Positions 14,301-26,744 of a stretch of DNA of 64,000 nt are shown one piece after another (the stretch's first letter is position 1; each line of letters begins with the position of its first letter). Below the pieces are notes generated by a model. It saw nothing but the letters and a program-made list of their open reading frames with translations, ran no database searches and was not told the DNA's origin. Made by a program: the position numbers and the translations under genes. Source of the stretch: Polytrichum commune (lineage: Eukaryota; Streptophyta; Polytrichopsida; Polytrichales; Polytrichaceae); assembly GCA_950295325.1 (NCBI GenBank), contig OX485804.1:60046533-60110532 (forward strand). The letters run 5' to 3'.

Positions 14301-14820
14301 AACCCTTTTACCAACTGAAAATGGTCATAATAGAGTTTGATGAATAAGGTAATTGTTGGGAATTGAAAGAGAACCTTTATGTTTTGAGAGTGAAATAGGA
14401 TCCCTTTTGTCTAATTAATGAAGTGTAATGTGACAAATGCCTCTTACATACACCAATTAACCCTTCCTTGAGAGCATGTACCTTGGGTTTTGGTTATTTT
14501 AAGTCATACAAAAACCTAACTATAGGCCATATTATAAATAAGAATTTTCCAGGATAGTCCATAATAAACCAATTGCTTTGGTGTGGAGGAATAAGACTAT
14601 CATATCGCTAACTAAAATCTAACGCAAACAACATCCAAAATAGCAACATTGGAGTGCTTTTAGAAATGTCTTTATAGGAACCTTATTCTCTAGAAGAGAA
14701 TCATAGTATTATTGATAATCATAAACATAAAATGAAAAATCCATTGTAATTGTTTTAATTGTTTTTTTGGAATGATAGTCACTGAATTGGTGTTCGGTGC
14801 GGATCATCACTAGTAACGTA
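11362..14820. other. Gene-free stretch with repeat fragments
   Basis: No convincing gene. It contains a left arm of foldback family A (12361-12735) and, at 12765-12880, a block recurring near 54655-54780 and 25935-26000 (a GGCTGTTGGATTGGAT-type segment, then AGCAATTGC, then a CACAAATTGTGATTT-type segment). The rest has no visible structure. Confidence 0.4.
12361..12735 (+). repeat. Foldback family A, left arm
   Basis: This is a long, well preserved arm. AAGGTAAGATAGACGTG is followed by TTGGACACCTATATTTGAG, then AAAGAGATTGGACTACGT, TTCACTTTGATA, and finally CATATCCTAGGAGAAGTGG. The order matches 60481-60812. The mirrored right arm is missing or heavily diverged. Confidence 0.6.
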
Positions 14821-14826
14821 CATAAG

Positions 14827-14828
<2 letters not shown>

Positions 14829-14883
<55 letters not shown>
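14829..14883. repeat. (CT)n microsatellite
   Basis: An uninterrupted CT dinucleotide array of about 54 bp. It gives a spurious RE-repeat open frame on the other strand. Confidence 0.95.
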
Positions 14884-14886
<3 letters not shown>

Positions 14887-15493
14887 TGTGCACTTAGCAA
14901 ATGCTATGAATCATTTTGAAGCAAAGGTAGATGTACAAAAAGAGACCTTGAGGTTTAAAGCAAAAATTGAGGTTTAAAATTCTTCTTTATAGAACCTATT
15001 TCCTTTCTCCTTGCACATTTAATATTCAAACTAAAAGTGTGAAAGATGCCATCAGCCTACGGCTTTGCTCTATCATCTAGCAATCTAGGTTCTTGGAGCA
15101 TTGAACGTGTAATTGAATATTGTTGTGAACTATATTAGCTAGGAAGTGAAGATTTTGATCACAAAGGAATACACTAAATATGATATTGAGTATCATAGAG
15201 TAATTAGTGTCACTATGGTAACTTTTCGGATGATACTTTTACGAGTAAGTGAACAAATACTGTCATGGATGATGGATGAGTTCATCCATTGCCCAAAACC
15301 CTATCTTCTCTTGTCAGCAACTTGTGATGATATATTATCATAAATGATTGAAAAGTTGGATGAAAAATCACTTGGTAGGTGACAGTAATTGCAACATTGT
15401 AAAATTATAATCCCCGAAAAATTTCACAAGGAACAACGAATGATGTTGGGTTGATATTTAGTGTTGGTGACACTATACCGCAGTTTACAATTA

Positions 15494-15810
15494 CTCCCTC
15501 TGTTTCAAAATAAAACCGTGGTTTCTATTTCAGTGCGGGATTAAGAACAGTGACCAGCTTTGAACCACAATGTGTTTTTTAACCAAAATTGGGAGCTGCC
15601 GAAAATTAGCAAGCTGGCACGGAGTATACAGTATTTACCAAGGCTACTGTAGCTTCTTAGATAAATATACCATATTTATTAGTAGGCCCAGCTGCACTGC
15701 CGTTGTTAGCCGTGAATGATAGGCATGAGTAGTGGTAATAACGAAACCATGGTTTTATTCTGACACGGAGTTTATGCAGAAACCATGGTTTTATTGTGAA
15801 ACAGAGGGAG
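15494..15810. mobile_element. Stowaway-like MITE
   Basis: The left end reads CTCCCTCTGTTTCAAAATAA and the right end mirrors it, with TTATTGTGAAACAGAGGGAG. A TA dinucleotide flanks both ends (15492-15493 and 15811-15812), as expected from TA-targeting mariner transposition. CTCCCTC(C/T)GT is the hallmark terminus of plant Stowaway MITEs, which are mobilised by mariner-like transposases. At 317 bp it is within the usual size range. Two copies of an AACCATGG-type block near 15748 and 15781 may form internal secondary structure. There is no coding capacity. Confidence 0.88.
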
Positions 15811-16009
15811 TAGTATTGAGCAAGCCAATTAGAATAGGTGGCACTAAATATCGTATTTAGTGTAGTTCTGCCTAGTTTCAAAATGCAGTCAAAGAGTCTT
15901 CTAAGCATAGTAGAGCTGACTTCATATAAGCTATATGGACCGTAGGCAGCCACTCCCCTCAATCATACCCCCTATATTTGAGTGGTCCATGACAAGGGGA
16001 AAAATCATT

Positions 16010-17985
16010 CCTTTTTTTTTTCTTTTTTTTTGGCACAAATCAAAAGCGAATTCAAATGCAAAAGGAAAAGTACAATCACCTTGAGCGAAAACAAAGCAAA
16101 CAAGGGGACTTAAGAAATAATGCCCATCCTAGGTCTAATTTTCCCAAGTAACCACTAAATTGTTACAAGTAACAATAAGATCTTTGGCACACCAAAACAT
16201 TGTCAAAAAGTTTAAGAACATCCTCATAAGCAACATCCGGTGTTTTTTTCAAATCTGTGAGAGTCCATTGCCACTCAAATCTACCATAGTCAAGTAAGGA
16301 ATCCCACACAACTTGGTGTGTTTTCTCCACTGGCCATTGAAGAACATTAAGAATTAGATCATTCCATTGACGCCAAATAATCCACAGAAGACCACTCCTC
16401 AAGAAGAACAAAGTACGACGGAAAGGTTTTAGTGATTTGCTAAGAGATTAATCAAAGGGGCACTATATCATTGAATAAGAATTCTGAGGGCCAAGGTTAT
16501 CTCTTTTAGCAAAGAGTTGCCAAATGATGTTAGTTGCATAGCACCACACTTGTTGAGCCAAAGGGTAGCTAAAGAATCTATGCTCCACCTACTCCACAAC
16601 TGGCAAGCCACGATGGGGGCAACTCTTATGAACCTTTGCCAAGATTTGTCCATGCCATTTGTTCACTGCTACCTTATGATAAACTGACCAAAGGAAGGTT
16701 GCCTCCTTGTATGCCTTGTACTTATGCCAAATGATCCTCCAATTGGGAGAGGTAAAAGGAGGATTTTTGTTCCGCCATTTGTCAGAGATTGATTTTTTAA
16801 GTATCTCTTGAGTAGTGATCCATTTTCTCCCAAACTTGACCAAATATGCAAGGAACGGAGTAATCTCATGCCACCACCACCTCACCATGTCAAAAAAAAC
16901 TGATCCGAATTCTTAAAGAATAAAATGTATTGGGTCTGAGCACTGCCACATGAAAGCATATCCACCCTAATTCTTGACATTCAACCCAAGAATGCCGTGG
17001 GGGCTTCCACATCCCTAGCATACAATTTTACTTCACTAAGGCTAAAGTGTTGTGACTCAACAATGGATTTAAGGAAAATATCTGTAAATGCAACACTAAA
17101 TTGGATGAGTCCCAAACTAAATTCCTTAAAGTAACTTACACTAACCACCCATTCCGGCAACTTAACCTCTTGGTTTTTATACAAACCAACCCATTTATGT
17201 GAAGCGGGATGCGCTCATTGTTGGCTAATCATCCTATCATGGAACAAACCATATTGTTCCAGTAGGTCGACCCAAAAATCGTAATAATCATTTGCAAGGG
17301 AGAATTTGGTATGTGTTCCCTCCCAATTTTTGAAAATGATTCCTTCCCATAAGTTTCTCAAACCTTTACTATAAAGTACACAACCCTTATCCATGGTAAT
17401 GTTGAAGTACAAACCTTGGTATTTAGATTGCCACTAGAGGTTAAGTTGTAAAATATCCTCCAAGCAAGACAAAGATAGAAAAGTCACCATACATGCCATC
17501 ACCTTCCACCATTGAGCAGTATGATACCAAAGTTTTGACCCGCCTTTGATCGAGAAGTTAGGAGGGAACAACCAAAGAGAGGAAGGGCCCCATGAACCAT
17601 GATAAGAAGGTTGGAGTTGCTTAATGTGGTACCTCAATAAGATTTGCAAATTCGACTAGCTAGGTAGAAATGCTTCAGTGATCCATTTACTCATGAGTGC
17701 TCGCATTGTGTCCTCCGGGAAGTAAGGCTAAGACCTCCAAATTTCTTTGGCATCACACAATCTTCCCAACTCCCGTGCTCTTGCAATGGTCTAAACCCTA
17801 ACTAGAGGTAATTAGGCAATAGAGCCTTAATTTTCCTCAAGACTTTCTTTGAACCAGCCCAAACCATACTGAAATACCAAAGGGATGATAACAAAACATG
17901 ATTCACAATGAGTGTTCTGCCAGCAAGCGACAATTCATCCCTATGGATATGCTCTCTCTCTTGCTTGCGCCAAAATACACATGTT
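16010..17985 (-). pseudogene. 5'-truncated LINE (L1-type) relic
   Basis: On the minus strand, several broken frames spell the C-terminal half of a plant non-LTR retrotransposon ORF2. Near 17935-17800 there is LSLAGRTLIVNHVLLSSLWY, the typical end of the reverse transcriptase domain. About 16890-16590 gives a zf-RVT-like stretch with LWSVYHKVAVNKW and a CPHRG knuckle. About 16410-16300 gives an LLWIIWRQWNDLI segment typical of the extreme C-terminus. A T-rich run at 16011-16031 on the plus strand is the poly(A) tail, marking the 3' end. Stops and frameshifts abound. Endonuclease and most of the reverse transcriptase are absent, consistent with 5' truncation during insertion. Confidence 0.82.
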
Positions 17986-18197
17986 AAAATGAGATTGAGC
18001 TATGTGATCAAAATACACAAACCATTCTTGTTCGACAGAAATTCAGAATGCAGGTGTGAAGATTCAAAGAATAAGAATATCTTCACTTTGACATAATATG
18101 TATTTTTCAACCTTAATTCATATATTGCATGGGAAGCTCTAGATCTTGAGGAGTATAATAAGTATTTCAAATGTAAGTGCACTACATGGGAAGGGCT

Positions 18198-18232
18198 CTT
18201 TTCTTTTCTTTTCTTTTCTTTCTTCTTCTTTT
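18198..18232. repeat. (CTTTT)n-type microsatellite
   Basis: A pyrimidine tract of repeated CTTTT units. No gene is visible between the LINE relic and 19760. Confidence 0.8.
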
Positions 18233-19765
18233 GTCGCCCGAACCATCGAGCATGGTTTTCTTGTTCTTTTTTTAAATAAATAAATATAATGCAGTAGATG
18301 CTTGATTGATTGCAACAAATAGTACCCAACAGGCTATATTAAACTTGAGCTTGTAAACTTCAAACTCTTTAATATCCACTCATCCTCCTGCTTCCCTTTT
18401 AGATTGAAATAAGGGTGCGGGAAGATTTTTGGCATAAGCAGTCGAGATCCTAGTGTTTCCAAGCCTAACCGGTTACATGTTGACATCTTTTGGTTTTTCT
18501 TTCTTGATTTGAGGTATATTCTATAATCTCCTAAAACGATGGGTAAGTGTAGAACTTGAGCCAAGCCATGTGTCGAACTTGAGATACTATTCACTACTAC
18601 CATGGGATGGGGGGGTTCTTGCAATTGGAATCGTCTCCCAGTCGTAGACAAAAAGCAATATCCCTTTATGTATAATACATGCATGTCAATGCCCCAAATA
18701 ATATCCCTTTTCACACTCTTACTAGTTTGCATGTGGTATGAAGAGTCCACCCCTCAGGGGTCAAGGTTGAGTGGTCATTTTCGTACGTACTAAACATTGA
18801 CATAGGAGAGGATTGACACATATGAACTTCAATCCATTGACAAAATGTTTAGCATTTTCTTAGTAGTGCATTAGTAGTGCATAAAGTAAAGTAGACGAAA
18901 CCATGGGTCGAGTTCTAAACCCTGAGTTTATGAGGATTAACACAACGTCATCCAAGTTTTCTCAATGCTTAATTTACCATACACAAAGAATGATGTCAGA
19001 CTCTAAAAAACCAACTTTCTAGCTTGTCCTACTAGAACGGGTGGGCCAAGCTAGCCTTGCACAGGCCGATCTGGGAGCTAGGACAGTGGGTCCCATGCGC
19101 ATACCCTATTTTAAATCCTAAAATTCTCTCAAAGTATGAAAAATGGAAAGGCAAGTCCCAAAGGTTTCACCCAGCTTCCAAAACAGGGTTCAATACACGA
19201 CGAGCCAACAAGATATCAACAGGAGGTTATCTCAAAGAAGGATCGAACCGACTCCACGGTTCCATCCCTCTCCTCTTTGAGGAACTTTATAGTGAGCTCT
19301 ATTGACACAAGAGCATAATATGACAAACGGTTCGTGTTGAGAATGTTAAGTAGTGGTTTTTGTTTTTTTTTTCCCCCTCTCATTGCTTCACGCCGACTTG
19401 TAAGCTTTCTCTTGTCATTGTTATCCAAGGATTGTCATGAGCGCATGTGAATATCTGCAAGGAAGGCTGCTGAAACTACCGAATTGTTATACATCATACA
19501 CACCAAAGCACCAATCATGGAATTCTGAGGGCCCTCAGTTAGTCAGTGCATGAACTAAGCCACTGACCCAGAATTTGTTTTGTTTTTCCGGAGGAATTCG
19601 GGAAATTTTCAGACAACTGAAGTACATACGAGCTTCCTTCAGAGTTTTTTTTTGCAGTTGACCGGGACGATTCTTTTCTTCACATTATTTCTTCATACTT
19701 TGATACCCGAGTGTCATAGGTTGCAGCGTACATTTTGGGTCCTCTTGGCTCGGGCTTCGTGTGGC

Positions 19766-20282
19766 ATCTGAGGGCCACTTCACACACGAGCCAAGAGCCG
19801 TGACCATGAAGTTGTGAGAGCCCAAAAGAAAGTGTCCAAAGGCCGTCCCAAGGCACTTCCAAAATCATGTAGTGTGGTCGCGCACCCTCAAGTGTAGTGT
19901 GAAGCCATACGTGACCGGGCCCTCAATCAAATGCTATTTCAATGAATTTCTATTCATGCAGGTCCTCACACGTGATAAAATAGAATAAATCAACGGTTGT
20001 GGGCGTTCGGAGTACCATAGTCTCTTGGTTTTGTGTTAGTCGACCTACTTCCAAGAGGTGGTTTTTGAGAACAGTCCAAGTGACCATGAAGCATGATCCA
20101 TTTGATGTCATGTAGGAATCCATGTAGACTTTACATCCATCTTCTTGCATTCACATACTCCGTTGGTCCCTCAAGCGTAGTGTGAAGCGAATTTGGACCG
20201 GCTCTGCCATTTCCACCAATGAGAGTGCTTGAAGTGTAATGGTCACGGGCTCTCAGTCTCGTGTGTAAAGTGGCCCTGAGTG
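19766..20282. mobile_element. Putative inverted-repeat DNA element
   Basis: Inverted arms of about 40 bp match imperfectly. The left arm contains AGGGCCACTTCACACACGAG and the right arm contains the complement-type CTCGTGTGTAAAGTGGCCCT. The next block, GAGCCGTGACCAT, mirrors ATGGTCACGGGCTC. Internally a CCCTCAAG(T/C)GTAGTGTGAAGC block occurs twice in direct orientation (near 19887 and 20168). I see no clean target duplication, so the boundaries are approximate. Confidence 0.5.
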
Positions 20283-21104
20283 GATTTTTTGGCACTGGGG
20301 ATTTTGAGGGGTGTGGCGTCGAGTAAAAACAAGCTCCGTATAGGTATATGTTGAAGGCCAAATTCATGGTTGTTGTTGGGTCTCTCTCCTAGACTTGTTA
20401 GGAGGTTTAATATGAATGAATTTTGGTGTCAAACTAAGTAATGGTAAGAAATTATTATTTTGTTATAGATCATTCACATCATTTTGTACTTCCCTTTCAA
20501 GTTCTCAATGGATGAGTTTACATAGGCACCATGAAACATATGTCGATTCTCTTTAGGGATTGTAGTAGTAAAACAAGCTCCCTTTACATAAAGGGTTGAT
20601 TCATTCCAATCTATGACTGCATATGTGACCTCAACATAGCTCTCATATGTGATCTAGTGAACTTTCTAGAGAGGTTTTTGTACATATAGGGCTCCACATA
20701 AAACAAGTGACTCCTTGAGGCACACATGGCACCTTACTACAAAAATGCTAAGAAACTTGTTTGTATTTACAAAGTAAGTTACACCATCATAAAGGCGCCG
20801 CACTGAAGTGGGTTCGGAGTTGGAGTCCCTCTCATTACTTAGGAAGTCGTATTTCTCGCGCTTTCCAAAACGGTTCTTGGCGTCTATGAAAATTCATTTT
20901 TTGTGGCTGTTGAAAAACAAGTCGCCCACAAGCTTGTGGACCGATTTATCTCAATTAGAGTTCACTAGACTAATATGGGGTCTATGATGCCATTCCAAGA
21001 GTCAAATGATCTTAAGATGCTTTTTCTTGGACTATAATGTAGTTCGATGTGTTTTCACCTTGCTAAGGGATATGTCTACGTAGACACCCACAAATCCCTA
21101 GCAA

Positions 21105-21325
21105 CAAAGGGGAGAATCGAGCGCTAGTTACAGATGAACCAGTTGAGTTTGAGAGAAAACCGGTTGAAGTTCAAGGTTTGATGAGAATTACTGACCATTT
21201 TAGAAGAATCTAGAGAACATAAACTCAGATTAACAAAGAAAAGCTAGAAGATGTCAACATGTAACCAACTTGACTTGGAAACACTAGGACCTTGACCGAT
21301 TATGCCCAAAAGTCCTCCCCGGACA
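21105..21325. mobile_element. MITE family B, copy 1
   Basis: It shares its whole interior with the copies at 29705-29928 and 37924-38305. GCTAGTTACAGATGAACC is followed by GAGTTTGAGA, AACCGGTTGAAGTTCAAG, a GATGTCAACATG block, then CCGATTATGCCCAAA. The right end TCCTCCCCGGACACTG mirrors the GGGGAGA left terminus. The left terminus is diverged. Confidence 0.6.
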
Positions 21326-21555
21326 CTGATCTGTAGCCTTCTGAAACCATTACTTATATAACTTTTATACTCACAATGAATTCTCTACACTGCTTATAGT
21401 TTATTTAGTGTCACGCCCATTATTTGCAAAGGGCCTAAACTAGATGCCTCGAGGTTTCAAAGTGTCATGCCCGCTAATTGCCAATATGGTTGCATTCGTC
21501 AACATACGTAACTTCTTCAAGTTAAATAAATAAATAAATTTATTATGACATATAA

Positions 21556-21720
21556 TTCAAATGTCATATGAGGATACGTCAAATGATAATCTTGTGTTTT
21601 AGTATGCAAGGGGAAGTTATTTTTTTGCGTACTAATAGCAAGTGTCATGTGTTGACATTTAGAATGAAATAGGAAAATATTCTTGAGCATATTAATGGCA
21701 AGTGTCATCTATGTACACTT
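21556..21720. repeat. Short direct repeats of GCAAGTGTCAT type
   Basis: Two segments about 65 bp apart share a TACTAATAGCAAGTGTCAT-type block and then GACA(T/C)TT, just upstream of the larger tandem array. The GTGTCA/TGACAC motif also occurs near 21410 and 21465. It looks like part of the same repeat neighbourhood. Confidence 0.4.
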
Positions 21721-21820
21721 TAATCAACTGGTAGCCCCATTGTGCAACATAGGCATACACCTCATAACACTATCGAATGCCACACTCATGCCAAGGTATT
21801 AATCACAACGCACACATGAA

Positions 21821-22790
21821 TGCCAAGTGTCATGAAGTGACACTAATGGCGAATTTTGTTAATCATTAGGGCACCCTAGCATACGCCTCGAAAGAGGGTA
21901 AGTGACACTACTACACATGTGACACTAAGCAATGCATTGGTATATTGTACAACTTGTGGCTCCTCTTGTACGTTTTTGGTGTCCCAACTTTGCACCCGCC
22001 ACTGGAACAAAAGAACTTCTAAAACGAAAGGAAATGACAATGAACGTGAGATATTGAGAGGAGGACTCAAGAGTAAGTTACATTATTGGGTTTGGGACGG
22101 ATGGTAATGGATCACGCACTTGAACGTCAAGTGTCATGAGATGACACTAATGGCAAAGTTTGTTGATCATTAGGGCATCCTAGCATACGCATCAGAAGAG
22201 GGTAAGTGACACTATTACACATGTGACACTAACCAGTGCACTGATATATTGTCTATAGCCTGTGGCACAGCCTAGAGGCGAGGCTCCTCTTGTACGCTTT
22301 TTTAGTCCTAGCTTTGCCAGGTCATGCCGTACTGGCCACTAGAACAAAAGAACTTGTAGAACGAAAGGAAATGACAATGAACGTGAGATATTGAGAGGAG
22401 GACTCAAGAGTAAGTTACATTATTGGGTTTGGGACGGATGGTAATGGATCGCGCACTTGAACGCCAAGTGTCATGAGGTGACACTAATGACGAAGTTTGT
22501 TGATCATGAGGGCACCCTAACATACGTCTCATAAGAGGGTAAGTGACACTATTACACATGTGACACTAACCAGTGCACTGGTATACTATATATAGCCTGT
22601 GGCAGAGCCTAGAGGCGAGGCTCCTCTTGTACGCTTTTTTAGTCCCAGCTTTGCCAGGTCGGGCCGTACTGGCCACTGGAACAAAAGAGCTTCCAGAACA
22701 AAAGGAAATGAAAATGAAAGGGGGATATTGAGAGGCGGACTCAAGAGTATGTTACATTATTGGGTTTGGGACGGAGGGGCAGGTGGCCGG
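21821..22790. repeat. Tandem triplication, unit of about 306-336 bp
   Basis: Three head-to-tail units start near 21821, 22127 and 22463. Each opens with CAAGTGTCATGA(A/G)(G/A)TGACAC. Each continues through a GTGACACTA(C/T)TACACATGTGACAC block, a GGCTCCTCTTGTACG block, an AACAAAAGA(A/G)CTTC block and TTACATTATTGGGTTTGGGA. The second and third are nearly the same length; the first lacks about 30 bp near its middle. All three encode a similar short peptide (HWNKR...GGLKS.LHYWVWDG) in one frame, which probably reflects shared ancestry and not a gene. Each unit contains a TGTCA/TGACA mirrored pair. Confidence 0.85.
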
Positions 22791-22819
22791 CCGTGCAGGC
22801 AGTGGAGTATACACAGATA

Positions 22820-22840
22820 GAATAGATAGATAGATAGGCC
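22820..22840. repeat. (GATA)n microsatellite
   Basis: A short run of GATA units immediately after the tandem triplication. Confidence 0.8.
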
Positions 22841-23410
22841 GTAAGGTAGAAGCCTGGCCCCCTAGCCTCCTGTGCCTGATCGCTAAGTTACCGACATACA
22901 TGTGATGTGGAGCCTGGCAAACAAGCATCCAAAGAGCTTCACACTCATGGTGTCATGAATGTGCCAACTTCGCCCTTTATGGCCGTGGGGGGTGCGTTCC
23001 CAATGATCTCGAACCTTTCCTTCCCCCCCCCCCCCCAATTCCCTCCTTTGATGGATGTCGCGGGGCCAAGCTGTAGGGGTTCGAGTGAATTATGTATTTT
23101 TTCTCCTCGAATGATCACATAGACCCTCCCAGTTGTGTTTGTTATTGAGCTCATAAATGGTAACTATATGTGTTGAGCACATAGTGTCATTGTTGTAGGT
23201 GTTGTCTTTAAGTCTGTGTTCTCAACGATAAGTCTTGCCGGCACCGCATGTGTGCGTATTGTGGGCGCTTTCAATCCCACGTACCAGAACTGTCGTTTTG
23301 GATCCGACAAGCTGAAGAAATCGTTTTGTAACCGTGTGTATGTGAAGAAGAGCGCCGGCGAAAAGTTTTAGATCGGAGTTCATGTGTTGATGGGGATCTG
23401 TAGTCGGTCT

Positions 23411-23572
23411 GAGTTGACCCTAAACTACTAGAGGATAGTGGAGAGGTACCCAAAACTGAATGGAGTAGTTGGCGGTTTTGATTCCCAGCCGTGAAATTTT
23501 GGCTATACTTGATGGAAAAACTAGCCAGGTGGCCACGCGCCTCCTGTGTTCCACAAGAAAAGAAAACAAAAA
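23411..23572 (+). mobile_element. SINE-like element, copy 2 (diverged)
   Basis: It is homologous to the minus-strand element at 33297-33458. Shared blocks in order are TGACCCTAAACTAC, GGAGAGGTACCCAA, GTTGGCGGTT, a CAGC(C/G)GTGAAAT-type block, GAAAAACTAGCCAGGTGG and GTGTTCC, then an A-rich 3' tail (23554-23572). The position corresponding to a pol III B box (GGTTTTGATTCCC) is degraded. I could not find its target duplication. Confidence 0.6.
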
Positions 23573-24339
23573 TTCCGCAAGTCATAAATGGTCGTGTAGG
23601 GGGGAGGGCATTCCGAGATTCATGTGTGCTTTACATGGCAATTTTGTTTGTCTACTTGGGTGTTAAACGACGTGTAAACTACTACTTTGCCACATTCAAA
23701 CAAGCATGTCTTCTATTTGAACACGTGCATGGGAAGAACCTCTTGAATATGTGGAAGTGGTCTCCAAGTGGTCACAAAATAAGGCGCGCATTGCTCCTTC
23801 AATTGAGAACGACATCAAAGTGGCTTCACTCCCTTCTCAACTGCTAGCATCAACTTTCATGAACGAAAGTGGACATAAATTGCAAGATTGGAAAAGCTGC
23901 ACCTAGAATGACTTGATCACTCTTGACCTACACAAGATAAAAATCCTAGCCAACTTACGTGCGTCCAGAATTACAATCAAAACCCCAAACTAGCTAGCCA
24001 CACAAGCCACTCCACCATCACTTGGACGTCCATTTATAAGACAAGTGACCACATAAGGCCCACATACCATACATAGCATACGCTTTATTTGTGTTTGCTT
24101 TTGGTCGGGCTTGAATCGAGTTCCAAGGGGTTTCAATGAGCAAGAGAACCCGTAAGGCTGCCCAAGTTGACTCTTCTCTCCGTCAATATATAGGCTCAAT
24201 TACGAAGCATTAAAAGGAATGCAACCCACGCCAATGCATGTGCATGAGGAGTCGATTCATTACACACGTGGACTCGAGTTCCAAAGAGAAGTGTGTAGAT
24301 CAAAAAAGATAAGAAGTTATTAGTAAAGTGCCCAAGGCA

Positions 24340-24366
24340 AGGGAAGGGAAGGGAAGGGAAGGGAAA
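24340..24366. repeat. (GGGAA)n microsatellite
   Basis: About five tandem AAGGG units, followed shortly by an AGCC tetranucleotide cluster at 24382-24398. Confidence 0.85.
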
Positions 24367-25989
24367 AGGCATCCAACCCGCTAGCCAGCCAGCCAGCTAG
24401 CCCAGTTCTCAGAGTCTGGGCTCAACTCTACTCTCGAGAGCGAGCACTGAGGCTCATCATTTTGGGGCCTTTTTAGTGTATTATGTGTGAATGACATTTC
24501 GGTTTATGTTCGACCTTTTTGCCCATTAATCCATTCAATGGATCCAACCCACAATGGGCCCGTTCGTTAGTCTGGTGCCGGACTTAACGTTAAGGGTGCC
24601 TTTACACACGGCCTAGAGTTGGATTGAGCACCGGCCCGATTCTCAAGCATTAAGTCTCAACTTGGTCTAACGTTATCAACTTTGTTTTGGGTCTAACTTT
24701 GTCGCATGTAGAGTGAGGAGATCTAATTTTAGGTCTTGATGCTTTTGAGGGGGAAAGTTGATAAAGAGAATTAACCTTTCATAAATTGACGGTACTAGAG
24801 ATGTTCTTTATCCAGTGGATGGAACCAATTTGGTCCATGTTGAGAGTTCGAAGCCAAGGAAAAACCTTGTCCCGAAATTTTGCAAGTCGGCTTGAACATG
24901 GGCACCATTTTTATGCGACCTAGGACGCCACGTAGGATGACTAGATGTTCGGGCCCAACCCTAGTAGAAAGCCCTTCGGACGGATTTGATGAAATTGAAG
25001 AATCCTCTTGGTTGCAATTCTTAGAGTTCGGACGAGCCCTCAATCCAGGCCCGAGTATAACGTGGGCCTTAGTTACTCATTCAATCATTGGAGCATGGCT
25101 CGAGACCAACATGTCAACTTGACATTTGTGGCAAAAGCAGACCAAAAACATGCCTAAGGTGTAGACACATGGCCATATATTTATTGTGTTTTGGAACAAA
25201 CAAGTTCACTTATTGCAAGAGCAAAATACTATCACAAGGCAGCAAAAACCGAAGACCCAGTTCCACCAAGAGAGCTACCAAGCCAAGGACCGGAGGTTCT
25301 TGAGGTGACCATGAGCATTCACCTTCTAACAATCAACTCACGAACATCCCACACCATAACATTACTCAGGTGCAGGCCGATGCACCATAGGGCTAGGAAT
25401 TCAAGCATTATGCCACTCTTATCTTGACCTTTTCTTTACAAAATGAATAATATTCAATCCGAGTATTGTGCATAACATTCCATTGATTACCAACAACTAG
25501 TTAAACTTGGGCGGGCTTTGCCAAGACAACTAATAATTTTGTATAATAAATAGGCATACCTGCATCTTTGGCTATAATGCAAGGGTCCCACGTCGCATTA
25601 AGCTTGAATCATTACCTGATGGTCAGGTTAGCCGGCTTTTTAAAGTTTATCTTGCCTTGACAAAATCTCCTAAGGTTGAGAGCCTAGGAAGTTGGGCCCA
25701 CCCTAAGCCCCTATTCAAAAAAGGGTGTTGGGTGTAGGCTATGTAATGTTATGGGAGTCAAAAGCCTTCAACGTATTTTCCAAAGTCATCTTGGGGTTTT
25801 TGTGGTAATCCTCCATAGTCTTTTGCAATTCAATCATGCCATAATCGAGGAGACCATTCTAGACACCCGATGGGTTTCTTAAGTGGGTCATTGTTGTTTT
25901 GGGTTAGGGGGTAGTTGTTGAATCCAATTCGGGCTTGTCTCAAGCAATTACGATCCACACAAATTGTCATTTCAAGTTTCAGAATGAAA

Positions 25990-26295
25990 TGAGGGCCAGT
26001 TCACACAGGGTCCCTAGTCCCACTCATGTTAACAAGCTCCAACATGGAGGCAAAGTCCCAACTTGTGAGCGTCAGGTAACCACTAAAATATGGTTAATTA
26101 TCAATAAAGTCGGATCTTGATTAATTTATCCAAAATTACTCACATGACTTGGGTTGAGAGTTGGGTCTAGCTTCTTGCTCGACCCAACTTGCAACACAAG
26201 TCCCAAAGCCTCACCTCCAAAAAGTGTTGCCATGTAGGCATCCATGTCATGGTTGAGACTTAGGACTTGGGGACCCTGTGTGAAATGACAAATCC
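25990..26295. repeat. Imperfect foldback
   Basis: The segment with TTCACACAGGGTCCCTAGTCC near 25999 is mirrored by GGACTTGGGGACCCTGTGTGAA near 26263. An adjoining part of each arm also pairs. Termini are unclear and there is no coding capacity. Confidence 0.4.
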
Positions 26296-26664
26296 CAACT
26301 TCCATGCTCTCAACATGTGAGATTACACGGATTGACCTCAAGTGACTTGGGACTTAGGACTCGAGACCCATGTGAACAAACCCTAAGTTGAGATACAAAA
26401 GCTATAAGAGGTCACAATAAGGATTTCCTTTCTATATATACATGACATCACATCATAACGTTGCTTAACGAATTGAGCCTGCTATGTGGACCCCAACATG
26501 TTGAACAATGTGTTCTCGCGCAAAGTCATTGTGATGGCTATAAGATAGCAGTAGCCTGTATGCGAAGAAGTGTCTGGCTCATGCCTCGTGGGTCAATCCC
26601 CTCAAAGAAGGGAGCAATCGACAAGGCTTTAGGGACTCCGACACGACACTAGATCGCGGAGGTA

Positions 26665-26665
<1 letters not shown>

Positions 26666-26703
<38 letters not shown>
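26666..26703. repeat. (TA)n microsatellite
   Basis: An uninterrupted TA array of about 38 bp. Confidence 0.95.
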
Positions 26704-26705
<2 letters not shown>

Positions 26706-26744
26706 TTCGCAAAAGGAGGACAAGCCCCCGTATCTAGTAAAGTT

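Noticed and set aside
14709-14900. A frame with an (RE)n repeat
   Set aside because: It is produced by the CT microsatellite.
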